DNA from: a virus | DNA: 64,000 nucleotides | Virus record (IMG/VR): IMGVR_UViG_3300029319_000006 | Coordinates: 82,763-146,762 of that record | Direction: 5' to 3' (one strand) | Shown here: piece by piece, positions 1 through 9,927 of the stretch | Position numbering within the stretch: the stretch's first letter is position 1 | How the letters are laid out: each line of letters opens with the position of its first letter | Position numbers and translations under genes: made by a program | The notes under the pieces: model-generated | Database searches by the model: none | What the model saw: only the letters and a program-made list of their open reading frames with translations | Told to the model about the DNA's origin: nothing

Positions 1-319
1 TAACATCTGCACTAAAAGAAACTGTATCTGTGTCAGCATCACCTATTCTTAAGGCTCCTCCAACAACAACATCTCCTTGCATTCTTGCATCACCAACTAC
101 TCTTAATTTACCTCCAACTGTAACATTACCAGCAAATGCAGGTGAACTATCAGCAGCAGTAAATTTTCCTGCAACTTCATTTACAGCTCCTGTAATATTT
201 TTGGAAGTCGTTACTAGAGTAGATACATCACCAACTGAATCAATTAATTGATTGTGTCTTAATCTTTGTAAATTAAGATTGTCTGTAATATTAGTATGTG
301 GTATCTTAGAATTAGGCAT
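1..319 (-). CDS. Virion structural/tail fibre-like protein, 5' part only
   Basis: Partial gene: it starts with ATG at 319 and runs off the left edge (about 106 residues visible). The N-terminus (MPNSKIPHTNITDN, then LNLQRLRHNQLIDSVGDVSTL) is followed by a TTSKNITGAVNEV stretch and glycine/valine-rich beta-repeat sequence (NVTVGGKLRVVGDARMQGDV). This architecture is typical of T4-like marine phage tail fibre or short-fibre proteins, where a small helical head precedes a trimeric beta-helix; that assignment is inference. The start overlaps the stop of the preceding 66-residue gene by 8 bases, so the two are probably translationally coupled at the end of the tail-fibre cluster. Confidence 0.7.
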   Translation of the reverse strand, partial: MPNSKIPHTNITDNLNLQRLRHNQLIDSVGDVSTLVTTSKNITGAVNEVAGKFTAADSSPAFAGNVTVGGKLRVVGDARMQGDVVVGGALRIGDADTDTVSFSADV

Positions 320-512
320 TGGAAACTTTCTCTAAAATCGTTTGAAGCATACCCTTCATATCTGAAACTTCTTTTTTTAAATTTTCTATTTCTAATCTTT
401 GAGCATTCTTCCGTTTATTTATATTGACAATCATACCCGTGTCTTCATCTCTTCTTAAATCAGGAAATTCAGCTACTCTTTGTAATTGTCTTGGTTTATT
501 CAATTTCATCAT
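312..512 (-). CDS. Small coiled-coil protein of the tail-fibre cluster, unknown function
   Basis: A 66-residue protein. Residues 30-66 form a likely coiled coil (heptad-like LEIENLKKEVSDMKGMLQTI), preceded by a basic/acidic segment. It sits between two virion structural genes and overlaps both (4 bases with the upstream gene, 8 with the downstream), which implies co-translation and suggests a small tail component or assembly factor. I recognise no catalytic motif. Similar short coiled-coil ORFs occur among T4-like marine phage fibre genes, but the role is not known. Confidence 0.6.
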   Translation of the reverse strand: MMKLNKPRQLQRVAEFPDLRRDEDTGMIVNINKRKNAQRLEIENLKKEVSDMKGMLQTILEKVSNA

Positions 513-2209
513 GATGTAGCAATAGTCCTTATATTAGCAAATACTGGAGGATGAGTTTGTCTTGTTGTGTGCATAGTTATTTTTATTTGATACTCATCAA
601 ATGCTTTTAAATCAAAAACACTAAAAGCATATTCTCTAAATGCTGTATAATTATCAGTAGGAGCAATATCGTTATAACCCATACCTTTTACTTGTTTAGT
701 TGTTTTACTAAATTCAACAAAACTTTGATCTGTTAATTTTGATCCATCATCACCAGCTGTTTTTGTTCTAAAATAAACACTAAATTCAGCTCCTTTTGGT
801 CTTACAGCATCCATGTAAACTACAATAGATGTAGCAGATGTTTCTAACTTATAAGGTATAGTTAGATGTTGTGCAGCAGCTGTTCCCCCTGAAGATGCAG
901 AATCAGCTACAAATGATACTGATGATAAAGTATTTTTACCAGTGGCTGCAGCAGCAGCTTGAAAATCAACTAATGCAGCTTCACAACCTACAAAAGATGT
1001 GTTAACATTAAAATGAGGGGCAACATTAGCATCATCAGTAATCATAGTTACAGTAAATTTACCTGAAGGATTACCACTAAGTCTTAAAGTTTCATTTTCA
1101 GTTGTAGCAATCATATGAGGATTTTTAAGTCTTATAGTTTTAAAAGGTAATAGTTTTATATCACTAGTAGTGTTATAAGCTGTTTCAGATCCTGCAAAAC
1201 TTTTACTTGTTGTTAAATCTGCTTTTGCAAAAAGTGAAGTTTTCTTAGGTGTTACATTAGGAAGATTAAGATATATTTGATCTATACCATAATTTTCTGT
1301 AGCAAGTAATCCTGTTCCTCCAGCTCTTATACTTGCAGTAGCATTTGAATCAGCATTGAATGTATATCCAAAAGGATCAGCATTTACAATTGTTCTTTCA
1401 CCTAATACACTTCTTCCAAACATTCCATTTATAGAACCACTACTATCAAAACTATTCACTCCATCAGTTGATAATACAACTTTATCACCAGGTTGAAAAC
1501 CATGTGAAGGATGTCTAACTTTTACTAATGTACTAGCTGCAGTAAATGTTAAAGGATCAAAACTATAGTGACTTAATCCATCTCTAACTGTAGATTCTGT
1601 TAATTTTTTAGGTCCTGGATTATTAGCAAACATAACAGCTGTGTGTTTAGTAGCTGTAGTAAATTGAGCTTTATAAACTTTAAATGTTACATCTTTACTA
1701 TTATCTGCTTCCCAAGAAGTTCCATTAGAAGAACTATAATATGCACCTTGTTCAGTAGATGAATTAAATGTGTAAAATTCTTGTGTACTTCCATATAAGT
1801 AATTTAAATTTTTAGCAATATACATCTGATATTGTCCAGCTGGAGCTGAAGTGTATATTACAAATGAACATAATGTGTTAGCAGGCACATATATTGGATG
1901 TCTAAATTCAAATTTAAATTCTCTAGCAGCAGCAAAAGTTGTACCAGCAAAAGATCCACCAGGATCAGTTTTAGCTCTGATTTGTGCTGCAGTAGCTGTA
2001 ACTCTTGTACCAGGAATATATCTAATAGAAGAAGGTGCACCATCTTCACTTGTTGGTCTCATTTCTATTGTGATTCCATAATCATCATCTGCTGGTGCTT
2101 TGGCAAAGAATATGCCAATTGCAGTTAATGTACTAGCTTGATCAACAACAAAGGTTTGAGCTGTTGGATTTCTTTGTTCTGCTAGTTGAAGTAAACCTGC
2201 TTGAGCCAT
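509..2209 (-). CDS. Virion structural protein, probable tail fibre/adhesin
   Basis: 566 residues, rich in Ser/Thr/Gly/Ala and beta-prone throughout, with no transmembrane segment. The N-terminus (MAQAGLLQLAEQRNPTAQTF) is followed by a jelly-roll-like region, and residues 25-170 mention carbohydrate-module-like patterns (FEFRHPIYVPANTLCSFVIY). It directly abuts the 404-residue structural gene (next ATG immediately after its stop) inside the tail-fibre block. Composition and context support a fibre or receptor-binding protein. The C-terminal part (YAFSVFDLKAFDEYQIKITM) resembles the end region of large DUF4815-type tail proteins, but I cannot name a specific family. Confidence 0.65.
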   Translation of the reverse strand: MAQAGLLQLAEQRNPTAQTFVVDQASTLTAIGIFFAKAPADDDYGITIEMRPTSEDGAPSSIRYIPGTRVTATAAQIRAKTDPGGSFAGTTFAAAREFKFEFRHPIYVPANTLCSFVIYTSAPAGQYQMYIAKNLNYLYGSTQEFYTFNSSTEQGAYYSSSNGTSWEADNSKDVTFKVYKAQFTTATKHTAVMFANNPGPKKLTESTVRDGLSHYSFDPLTFTAASTLVKVRHPSHGFQPGDKVVLSTDGVNSFDSSGSINGMFGRSVLGERTIVNADPFGYTFNADSNATASIRAGGTGLLATENYGIDQIYLNLPNVTPKKTSLFAKADLTTSKSFAGSETAYNTTSDIKLLPFKTIRLKNPHMIATTENETLRLSGNPSGKFTVTMITDDANVAPHFNVNTSFVGCEAALVDFQAAAAATGKNTLSSVSFVADSASSGGTAAAQHLTIPYKLETSATSIVVYMDAVRPKGAEFSVYFRTKTAGDDGSKLTDQSFVEFSKTTKQVKGMGYNDIAPTDNYTAFREYAFSVFDLKAFDEYQIKITMHTTRQTHPPVFANIRTIATS

Positions 2210-3424
2210 TTATTTCTCCCTCACAAATAGTCCTACAATAAATGTTTGTAAAACTCGATAATAATATCTTGTTGCTATTTTTAGTTCAAACGGTCTTTTT
2301 CCATTACCCCATTCTAAACACTCTTTGAATTCTTTATAAACTTTTTCAGCTGTTCCATTTGCTATGTGTTTACGACCAAGATATCTATAACCTCTTCTCA
2401 TAGCTTCTCCCCACCATTTATTGTGAAGATTTTTCTTACACCAATCAACTGCATTAGCTTTATCACTAGAAAGAAAAGCACCACTAGATACAGCATGAGT
2501 AGCTATAACACAACTATTATTTGAAGACTCTTTTCCTCCATTACCTTTATCACCTTGAACAGCTTCTGACCATGTTTCAGCTATATATCCACCATCACTA
2601 TGTTTAGCATCTCCTTGTCCAGCTACACCTAATGCAGTAGCACTAGTACCAGTTCCTGCTTGATTATGATAAGCTAATGAATTATTAATATTTTCTATTG
2701 TATCGTGATATGTGTAGGTTCCACTCCAATTTGTAACTTGATAATACCCATATTCTTTATCATTGCCTCCATCATCATTTTTTGAAGTAGTTGTATTTGG
2801 AGTAGCTGTAGGTTGAGCATTAGTAGTAGGAGTTACTTCAGGTTCTTGCCATACTTGTTCTATTGCTGTATAAGTGTATGATGAAGTAGTACTATATTGA
2901 TAATAATTTTCATATTGTCCATAACCTTTAAAAATAGCTGTTCCATAAGATTTACATTTAGCTTTATTTGGAGAGGATATATCAATAGCCATAAAAGTGT
3001 GTCCATCTGTATTCAATGGCCAACTTATGTCCGCATTACTTTGTAAATAAAATACTCCTCTTAGTATTCCATTAGCAGTTGATGTTACTGGAGTATTTAC
3101 AGCTCCTCCATTAGTAGCACCACTGTAAGCTAAATTACTTGCTGAAGGAAATGATGTAGCATTTACATATTGTTCACCAGGTTCTTTTAATGAAGAATTA
3201 CCTGATGCAGAAGTGAAATCTGATTCACTATAAGAAGTATTTACAAATCTAGTAACTTCTTTATTTCCAAAAAATATCCAATGAGGAATATTAGGTCTTA
3301 GTCCGGTAAATTCAAAATATATAAATTTTGGTCTGTGCACTGGAATGGGATCATAACCAACTACAGATTCATGTGTTGTTGTTTGATAACCAGTTTTTTG
3401 TACAGATACGTCTACATATGGCAT
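2210..3424 (-). CDS. Virion structural protein with a Cys-Val-Ile-Ala-Thr C-terminal module
   Basis: 404 residues. The N-terminal 300 residues are Tyr/Ser/Thr/Asn-rich beta sequence with a start (MPYVDVSVQKTGYQ) typical of tail adhesins. Residues 304-404 form a distinct compact module beginning SCVIATHAVSSGAF and continuing with Trp/Tyr/Arg-rich helices (KWWGEAMRRGYRYLGRKH). That opening resembles the CFI-box (CFIATAAYG) domain seen at C-termini of many bacterial secreted proteins, and similar modules occur in marine T4-like tail proteins. It lies between the DUF4815 protein and the 566-residue adhesin. Function is inferred: distal tail or receptor recognition. Confidence 0.65.
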   Translation of the reverse strand: MPYVDVSVQKTGYQTTTHESVVGYDPIPVHRPKFIYFEFTGLRPNIPHWIFFGNKEVTRFVNTSYSESDFTSASGNSSLKEPGEQYVNATSFPSASNLAYSGATNGGAVNTPVTSTANGILRGVFYLQSNADISWPLNTDGHTFMAIDISSPNKAKCKSYGTAIFKGYGQYENYYQYSTTSSYTYTAIEQVWQEPEVTPTTNAQPTATPNTTTSKNDDGGNDKEYGYYQVTNWSGTYTYHDTIENINNSLAYHNQAGTGTSATALGVAGQGDAKHSDGGYIAETWSEAVQGDKGNGGKESSNNSCVIATHAVSSGAFLSSDKANAVDWCKKNLHNKWWGEAMRRGYRYLGRKHIANGTAEKVYKEFKECLEWGNGKRPFELKIATRYYYRVLQTFIVGLFVREK

Positions 3425-3433
3425 TTTATTTCC

Positions 3434-6403
3434 TTAGTCGTTTGTAACTACTTCGTTTGTACCCTTAACAATAAGTGAAGAGTTAGAAGTTGAAGAATAA
3501 CTTTGATCAACTTTTCTTCTTACTGTAAAATAATCTCCTTCCGGAATCAATTCACTAGAAGCTATATGTTGAGGTGTTTCAAATTGATTTACATTTTCTA
3601 TTGAAGTAGCTTTTTGTTGGCTAAAGTCTGCTACTGATTCAGTATACTTAGGCCAAATTGTACTTCCTTTTACTACACATAATCCACCAGAAGCTGCTGA
3701 GTCATATGTCATTCCAATTGCTTTATGATATATTTTTGGTGTAAGTACATTTACAGATGGCATTTTATTGATTCTAGCTCTATACTCATCATTATACCAA
3801 TCGGATTGTAATTTATCCTGAAAATTATCTCCTGTCAATCCTTCCATTTGTCTTATTGTACTTTGATTATTAGGATCATACACTTCCATTTTAGCTAAAT
3901 TTAATTCAGCTGCAGATAAGGTATATAATCTTTCTAAGTTACCAAGTCTTCTATCAATTCTATTGATATCAGCCATCTTATATCCTTGGTAATTATATGT
4001 AAAAGTTCCAGCATCATTTTTATTCATAGTAAATGGATTCAAATGTATTTCATGTAATATCATATCAGCTGGATCAATATTATTTGGCATAGTAGGTTTG
4101 ACTGCAGCAGTACCATAATTATAAATTAGTTGACCTTGAGGAGTCATTGTTATAGCATCAGTTCTAGGATTAAAATATTTTGCTGTTCCTATTTGTAAAT
4201 TATCTTGATTCCTTGGTAAAAATTCTATTCTACTGATACCTCCAGAAAAAGTTCCATTGGCTGGATTCTTAGATGGTCTCATATCAATACAATCTGCTAA
4301 TCTATAATTTTGACCAGCTGGACTACTGAATGAAGGTATTTTATCATAATCTAAGTTTACATATGAATTTGGTCCAAAAAATCCAGTATTTCCAGCACTT
4401 GGTGTTGAATGTAAAAAATACCTATACTGTACATTAATTGTACCAGCAGGAGCAGAAACTCCAGACTTTAATGTTCCAGTTCCTGGTCCATAAAAATTAT
4501 CTGTTTGACCATTATTAAAGTTAAATTTATATGTAATATCTTCATTAGTTGTATCATCAATAACTTTATGAAACTTAAATATATCATTTTTAGTAACAGT
4601 GAAAACACCACTAGATAAAGATAAACTTGAATCAGTTTGAAATAATCCAGTAGTAGGATCTGGTGTTAACGTTTTTGTTTTTAAAACAAGAGATCTGTTT
4701 TCAAATGTTAATAATTTTGCATTTCCAGCAGGAACATTTCCAGGAGTTGTTGCACCATTTTTATATCCTGTTGTAATAGTTTTTGATGTGGATGTCCCAG
4801 TCATAGAGAGATTACTATAGATATCTCCACTATCCATCACCCATAACCATTGATCAGTATCGTCAAAAGTTCCTGTTGTAGTTGAAACTGCATTTGAAGG
4901 ATTAGTTAATCCTGTTTTTACTACACCTATCGTACCAGTAACAGATGATGTTTCACTAACTCTTGCTCTTGGCATTCTAAATAATAAATTGTTGTCTTGT
5001 TTATCAATAAGGTCAAAGTTACCTAAAACATTTTTTAAATTAACAAAACTTGTACCACTTGTTCCAACACTTCTTACATCACCTAGATTATTATTACTAT
5101 CTAAACTTATATCAAATACATGAGTTTTAAGAGTAGATCCAAATTTATCAACCATTCTTACTTTAGCAGTTCCAATAGTTGTTCCTCCATGATCTCTAGC
5201 ATTTTTTAAGTTTACTGTTCCATAAGTTGGTATTTCTCCAATCATACCAAAAGAACTATCAATATTTGAAAGAAAATAATTTCCGTAATTAGCACCAACA
5301 AATTCATTAGTTATTATATTAATATTTTCATCTACGTTAGGATCGTTTGGTTTTCTAACTCTGAATGGTAATGGATTATCACGAGTAATTTTATTACCTT
5401 TGATAAATGCAGTACCACTAGATATTTCAATTGATAAAAAGTCTGTACTTGCACTATCATCTTTTATTGTTATATCAAATTCACCTATTGCACTTCTCTC
5501 AATAAAATCTCCAGTAATAGCATCTGTTCTAGCATTTAATATTTTAGCAATATTACCTAAAGTTCTATCTGATGTACTAATATTACTTACAATCTTACCA
5601 TTCTTAATTTCATATATTGAATAGAATGTATCTCCTGCAGATATCGCATCTTGAGTAGTAAGAGTTAATATAATTTGTAATCTATCAGCACCAGGCGAAG
5701 TAAGATTTGGAGTAGCTCCAGCATTATCAAACAATGCTACATTATCTGATGAAGTCACTATTTGTTGAGTTACTTTAAATCCAACTGTTTTAGATGGAGT
5801 GGCACTAAATTTATCAAGAACTAATGTTTGAGCTTCCACATGAATTAAATGACCAGCAGCATAAGTGTCAAAAGATGGTACTTCTATGATTGAACCACTT
5901 CCCACAGCATCACTAACATTCTCAATAGTTATATTACCTAAAGTCGAAGACAGAACAGCTCCTGGAGCAAACTGTTTGGGTTGAGAGGTATCAGTGGCTA
6001 CGGATGAACCTCCTGTTTTACCTTTACCCATTCTTACCATAATTACATCTTGAGCTGCATCAGGTATAATTGCTTTTACTGTAGCAAATAAATCTCCATC
6101 ATTAATTATTGTACCTTTTAAAGCAGCATGACCAGTTGGTAATGAAGTTACTTTGATATATGTGTAAGAAAATGAATCTGATCCTGCGGCTAATGTTCCA
6201 GAATTATTAAATATTGCTCCTTCACTTACAATAAATTTAGCAAGTCTTTCAATTTCTTTTTGTATAATTGTTTGAGATTGAGTTAATTCTCTAGCTTGTA
6301 ATGCTTTACCTGAATTAAATAATATACGGTGGTAATGATCACTGTCTCTATAATCATCATTATATGTACTTAAAAAAGTTGTTTTTGATACGTTAGTAAC
6401 CAT
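3434..6403 (-). CDS. Large tail protein of the DUF4815 family
   Basis: 989 residues, the largest protein in the window. The N-terminus carries the hallmark DUF4815 block (roughly residues 5-60: FLSTYNDDYRDSDHYHRILF, then SGKALQARELTQSQTIIQKE, IERLAKFIVSEGAIFNN). A long beta-rich middle follows, with a C-terminal helical/linker region containing ADINRIDRRLGNLERLYTLS, a conserved coiled-coil hinge in this family. It is a structural protein of the baseplate periphery or a long tail fibre in marine T4-like phages. It lies just downstream of gp8, consistent with a wedge-attached fibre. Family assignment is firm by eye; the exact position in the virion is inference. Confidence 0.85.
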   Translation of the reverse strand: MVTNVSKTTFLSTYNDDYRDSDHYHRILFNSGKALQARELTQSQTIIQKEIERLAKFIVSEGAIFNNSGTLAAGSDSFSYTYIKVTSLPTGHAALKGTIINDGDLFATVKAIIPDAAQDVIMVRMGKGKTGGSSVATDTSQPKQFAPGAVLSSTLGNITIENVSDAVGSGSIIEVPSFDTYAAGHLIHVEAQTLVLDKFSATPSKTVGFKVTQQIVTSSDNVALFDNAGATPNLTSPGADRLQIILTLTTQDAISAGDTFYSIYEIKNGKIVSNISTSDRTLGNIAKILNARTDAITGDFIERSAIGEFDITIKDDSASTDFLSIEISSGTAFIKGNKITRDNPLPFRVRKPNDPNVDENINIITNEFVGANYGNYFLSNIDSSFGMIGEIPTYGTVNLKNARDHGGTTIGTAKVRMVDKFGSTLKTHVFDISLDSNNNLGDVRSVGTSGTSFVNLKNVLGNFDLIDKQDNNLLFRMPRARVSETSSVTGTIGVVKTGLTNPSNAVSTTTGTFDDTDQWLWVMDSGDIYSNLSMTGTSTSKTITTGYKNGATTPGNVPAGNAKLLTFENRSLVLKTKTLTPDPTTGLFQTDSSLSLSSGVFTVTKNDIFKFHKVIDDTTNEDITYKFNFNNGQTDNFYGPGTGTLKSGVSAPAGTINVQYRYFLHSTPSAGNTGFFGPNSYVNLDYDKIPSFSSPAGQNYRLADCIDMRPSKNPANGTFSGGISRIEFLPRNQDNLQIGTAKYFNPRTDAITMTPQGQLIYNYGTAAVKPTMPNNIDPADMILHEIHLNPFTMNKNDAGTFTYNYQGYKMADINRIDRRLGNLERLYTLSAAELNLAKMEVYDPNNQSTIRQMEGLTGDNFQDKLQSDWYNDEYRARINKMPSVNVLTPKIYHKAIGMTYDSAASGGLCVVKGSTIWPKYTESVADFSQQKATSIENVNQFETPQHIASSELIPEGDYFTVRRKVDQSYSSTSNSSLIVKGTNEVVTND

Positions 6404-6412
6404 TTTTTATCC

Positions 6413-7807
6413 TCAAAGTTGAACGACGAGTTTTATATCGTCTGTACTAGCAGTCGTTCGAGTTTGTGCAGAAGCATTATTAATAAAGAATATTTCACCT
6501 GAATATCTGTCTACATCAGGTCTTATGTTATGTTGTCCTGTTGCAATTGTTCTTGTACTACCCAATCCTTCAACAGTAATTGTTTCTCCTGATCTAAATG
6601 GAGTAAATCCTGATGCTTCATCTTGATGATACCATATTGTAGAATCTTGAATAAAATCTACCCAAGCCTTAGCATTACTGTCTCCTGTTATTTCAACATC
6701 ATTTGCAAAAGCAAAAGAACTAGAAATTGGTGATGTAACTCTAATTTTCTTTAAACAGTTTCCTGCTGTACCTTGAAACTTATTTCTAGATGCACTGTCT
6801 ACTAATGGATTTTTCCATAATGCTATTTGTCTATAATCATTATCAACTATCCAATTACCAGAAACATTTCCTTCTGGTTTAATATGAAACATCATAGCTG
6901 AAGCTCTTAAATCATTTATTGGATTAGCTCCAAGACCGTTACTATCGTGAGCAAAAACTGGAACAACAGTAGCGTTAGTTCCTCCAGGTGAAGTTATTCT
7001 TATATTAGCTTGTTTATAACCAGATCCTAAAAATGGTGATATGTCTGTGGTTCCAGAACTTTCACCAACTTCTACAGCTGTTATAACACCAGATCCTACA
7101 ACAGCGTATGCTTTGGCTCCATTTCCATCACCTACTACAGTCAAAGAAGTAGTTGCACTGTCATATCCAGATCCACCATTAGTTACTCTATATCCTAAGA
7201 TTTGGCCAGACACAGCAGCATTTTGAATTGTAAACTGAGCAAATCCAGGATCAGTTGCTGAAGCAGAATCAACTTTCTTTACAGGCATAAAATTAGATGT
7301 AGTAAAAAAGTTTGTATCAGCAGTAGAAATAGAATACATAAATTTCCAGATATATCCATCTGCTTCAATTGGTAATGATACATTAGTATGATCTGGTTTA
7401 ACAGTAGAAACTTGGTTGTTACCTAAAGAATCTTTACCCACTCTTAAACATACGTATACATTATTTTCTGCTGTTTTTACATAATAAGATGTAGCTGGAT
7501 GTCCTGTAGAATTATCATTATATTGTGCATATTGTGTATTAGTTGTCCAATCTTTGATAGGTACCACATGAGAAAATGCTTCAATAGCTTTTACAGACTG
7601 TAAATTATATCTAAACAATCTAGTTTCTCTATCTGTAACATTTGGTGTTGGTGCAACATCTGTATTTGCTATAGGATCCCATTGTTGTGATCTACCAACT
7701 GCTATATAGTAATTATTATTAGAATCACCAAGTTTTGTACCCGTCGCTTCATCAAACAATTGACTTAGAAATGTTCTTTTAATTTTATCTGTAATAATTG
7801 CTGTCAT
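6413..7807 (-). CDS. 8: Baseplate wedge subunit gp8
   Basis: 464 residues. Landmarks align in order with T4 gp8: YYIAVGRSQQWD (about 33-43; T4 ITFGRSEPWS), VPIKDW (82-87), VYVCLRV (117-123), ADGYIWKFMYSI (149-160; T4 GDGYVWEYLFEI) and the C-terminal YSGEIFFINN plus TDDIKLVVQL (T4 HSGEMIYMEN, TEEINILFTF). T4 gp8 has 334 residues. The excess is partly a Gly-Ser-Gly-Tyr repeat insertion at about 203-286, which is also seen in gp53 of this phage. gp8 forms dimers in the baseplate wedge. Its neighbours are the gp10-like protein upstream and the DUF4815 fibre downstream. Confidence 0.85.
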   Translation of the reverse strand: MTAIITDKIKRTFLSQLFDEATGTKLGDSNNNYYIAVGRSQQWDPIANTDVAPTPNVTDRETRLFRYNLQSVKAIEAFSHVVPIKDWTTNTQYAQYNDNSTGHPATSYYVKTAENNVYVCLRVGKDSLGNNQVSTVKPDHTNVSLPIEADGYIWKFMYSISTADTNFFTTSNFMPVKKVDSASATDPGFAQFTIQNAAVSGQILGYRVTNGGSGYDSATTSLTVVGDGNGAKAYAVVGSGVITAVEVGESSGTTDISPFLGSGYKQANIRITSPGGTNATVVPVFAHDSNGLGANPINDLRASAMMFHIKPEGNVSGNWIVDNDYRQIALWKNPLVDSASRNKFQGTAGNCLKKIRVTSPISSSFAFANDVEITGDSNAKAWVDFIQDSTIWYHQDEASGFTPFRSGETITVEGLGSTRTIATGQHNIRPDVDRYSGEIFFINNASAQTRTTASTDDIKLVVQL

Positions 7808-7819
7808 AATTGTTTCCTA

Positions 7820-8818
7820 TTAAGATACTGTATGTCCTTCACCACCCATCACATACCAGTTTGTTCCGTCCCAGATAAGTGTTGCTGTATCGAATTGTTG
7901 AAATGTTACTCCTGTTGATCCTTGAGGGAATTGAGCTGCAGTGATACTTAATACTAAATCACCAGCACCTGATTGTCTTATTACATGCAAGTTAAGAGTT
8001 TTACTTGCAGGACCATTAGGTAATGTTACTGTACCAGCACCACCTTGTAATAATAATAAACTTTTTGTGAGTGATGCAGTATCACCATTTGATAATGTTT
8101 CTGAAGATAATCCATATTGATTTATGTTTACAATTCCTGTACCTTTGGAAGAAATATCTAAACCTATATTAGCGTCTGTGCTTCCAATAACTGATAAACT
8201 AGGTGTATTACCATTTGATACACCAGTAACTTTTATTCTATTTCTTGTGTTTCCTACATCAGTAAATGAAATAACTGGATTGCCTGTAGAATCAGAAAGA
8301 TGAGTTGTAATTTTAGGAGAGGATATGGTAGGTGAAGCTAAAGATTTATTTGTTAATGTTTGATTATGAGCTTCCATTACCATTACATCATTACTACCTA
8401 AAAGAGGTAAAACAACATTTCTATTTGCTGCCAGATTACTTGGTACAAAATTATAATGATGTGATGAATCTAAATCTTTTATTTTAAATCTATCAAATGT
8501 AGCACTATCTATAGATGGTTGAGTTAAAGTTTTATTAGTTAAAGTTTGAGATGCTGTATTTAATGTTACTTCACCAGATGCATTAGGAAAATCAATATTT
8601 CTTTCTGCAGTTGGATTTACATGACCAATCTTTGTTCTAAAAGATGCTCCAATGAAATCTACACCACTATCAGTAAGAGCAGATACACCAGCACCTCCTC
8701 CGCCAACTAATGTGTAAAGTTCAGTAAAATTTTCATTAATTTTAGTACCAGCAGTTCTTAACGTATCGCCTGTACCATCATTAGCTGAAGTACCAGTATT
8801 AATTGTTTGTCTTGCCAT
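7820..8818 (-). CDS. Baseplate wedge gp10-like structural protein
   Basis: 332 residues. The N-terminal 35 residues (RQTINTGTSANDGTGDTL, RTAGTKINENFTELY) match the N-terminus of T4 gp10 (INIGNVVDDGTGDYLR, KINENFDELY), the segment that joins the wedge core. The rest consists of repeated beta motifs (TLTNKTLTQPSIDSATFDRF and again QTLTNKSLASPTISSP) as in phage fibre shafts, ending in a small beta domain with WDGTNWYVMGGEGH. T4 gp10 is much longer (602), so only the N-terminal domain is shared. It has its own late promoter 25 bases upstream and a GAGATAAA ribosome-binding region. Confidence 0.7.
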   Translation of the reverse strand: MARQTINTGTSANDGTGDTLRTAGTKINENFTELYTLVGGGGAGVSALTDSGVDFIGASFRTKIGHVNPTAERNIDFPNASGEVTLNTASQTLTNKTLTQPSIDSATFDRFKIKDLDSSHHYNFVPSNLAANRNVVLPLLGSNDVMVMEAHNQTLTNKSLASPTISSPKITTHLSDSTGNPVISFTDVGNTRNRIKVTGVSNGNTPSLSVIGSTDANIGLDISSKGTGIVNINQYGLSSETLSNGDTASLTKSLLLLQGGAGTVTLPNGPASKTLNLHVIRQSGAGDLVLSITAAQFPQGSTGVTFQQFDTATLIWDGTNWYVMGGEGHTVS

Positions 8819-8842
8819 GTTTTATCTCTTTTTTCTTAACAT

Positions 8843-8850
8843 TATTTATA
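8843..8850 (-). promoter_or_regulatory. T4-type late promoter TATAAATA
   Basis: An exact TATAAATA octamer on the minus strand lies 25 bases upstream of the gp10-like start at 8818, in one of the few non-coding gaps. In T4 this element is recognised by RNA polymerase carrying gp55/gp33/gp45. Expected transcripts cover the gp10-like gene, gp8 and the fibres. Confidence 0.75.
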
Positions 8851-8859
8851 TGTGTAAAA

Positions 8860-9927
8860 TCAAGGTCCTGTTGGATAATGAGCAGAATCTGCACTATTTG
8901 AAGAAGAATCAAACAATGTCCTATATCTATGCTCATCAAATCTTGGAAGTAGAATAACACCTGATGGTGAATCTCTATCCATTCTAATTGCTGTTGCAGT
9001 TTCAGAATCATCCATTAAGAATGAATTAGGTGTAATCAGTTCTCTAAATGTTAGTGTAGCAGTACTATCCATTATAGTTGTAAGACTTCTTTCTATGTCT
9101 TTTTCTACATCTGCTCTAATCATACCAATAGTACCATCACCTCTTTGAATAAGTGTAGTATCTACACTACCAAGTAAATTCATATTAGCTATAGTTTCTG
9201 TAGAAGTAGTAAATACTGGTTTTGATCCTGGTCCTGATTCTCTTAATGATTGAATAACATTACCATTTACTAATTCTAAAACAATTTGAGCTGCTAGATG
9301 AGCTCCAGCTGGGTGAACAAATAATTTATAAGCATCTTCCCATTGTTGTACAGGAATTGCACTTTTTATGAGAATAGACATTACTTGAAATTGTCCATTA
9401 TCAGTTAAAAACTTTTGAGATTCTGATCCTAATACACCAGCAGCAGTTTTAATTTGCTGACCTGATGAATTAACACTATCTAAATTATAATCTATAGCAG
9501 GACCTACATGAAAAATATTTTCTTTTGGATAGATTACTTGAGGATCATCATTAAAAAATCCACGGAAGAATTGTTGTATACTATATTTGGTACCTTTAGA
9601 TCTATATAATTGATTTGAAAACTTTATTGCTTCTCTTTTATTTAAGAATCCTCCAAATGTAGCATTACCTAATAATAACTCATCTTCTAAAAATTTTAAT
9701 AAATCTTCTGGAACTTGAGTAGCGTCTCTACTTGAATATAAATCATGGATTTGACCAGAAGGTTTTCCAGATGAATCCATATATTCATAATATGCATCAA
9801 ACAATGCTTTTAACTTAGGATAATCAATACCAAAATACTCTGGTAGAATATTATCAACTTCTGCTCTTTGCAGATTTAATAATCTTCTATTAAGATCAGT
9901 AGTAGTTTTATCTTGTTCGTATTCCAT
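8860..9927 (-). CDS. Baseplate wedge-region structural protein (gp7 position)
   Basis: 355 residues. The N-terminal region (LPEYFGIDYPKLKALFDAYY, about 29-48; then an Arg/Lys-rich RSKGTKYSIQQFFRGFF at about 110-126 and IYPKENIFHVG) is highly characteristic of a conserved marine T4-like baseplate protein. It lies between gp6 and the gp10-like/gp8 genes, the slot taken by gene 7 in T4, but at 355 residues it is far shorter than T4 gp7 (1032), so the gp7 label is only positional. Its start codon overlaps the stop of gp6 (shared base at 9927). A baseplate wedge role is inferred from context. Confidence 0.65.
   Translation of the reverse strand: MEYEQDKTTTDLNRRLLNLQRAEVDNILPEYFGIDYPKLKALFDAYYEYMDSSGKPSGQIHDLYSSRDATQVPEDLLKFLEDELLLGNATFGGFLNKREAIKFSNQLYRSKGTKYSIQQFFRGFFNDDPQVIYPKENIFHVGPAIDYNLDSVNSSGQQIKTAAGVLGSESQKFLTDNGQFQVMSILIKSAIPVQQWEDAYKLFVHPAGAHLAAQIVLELVNGNVIQSLRESGPGSKPVFTTSTETIANMNLLGSVDTTLIQRGDGTIGMIRADVEKDIERSLTTIMDSTATLTFRELITPNSFLMDDSETATAIRMDRDSPSGVILLPRFDEHRYRTLFDSSSNSADSAHYPTGP

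Noticed and set aside
30-251. Rightward ORF at the left edge
   Set aside because: It is the mirror of the leftward fibre-like gene 1-319, whose protein has clear conserved fibre sequence, its own start and overlap with the neighbour.
1851-2128. Rightward ORFs inside the 566-residue structural gene
   Set aside because: Low-complexity antisense readings of an AT-rich coding region; no ribosome-binding site and no family resemblance.
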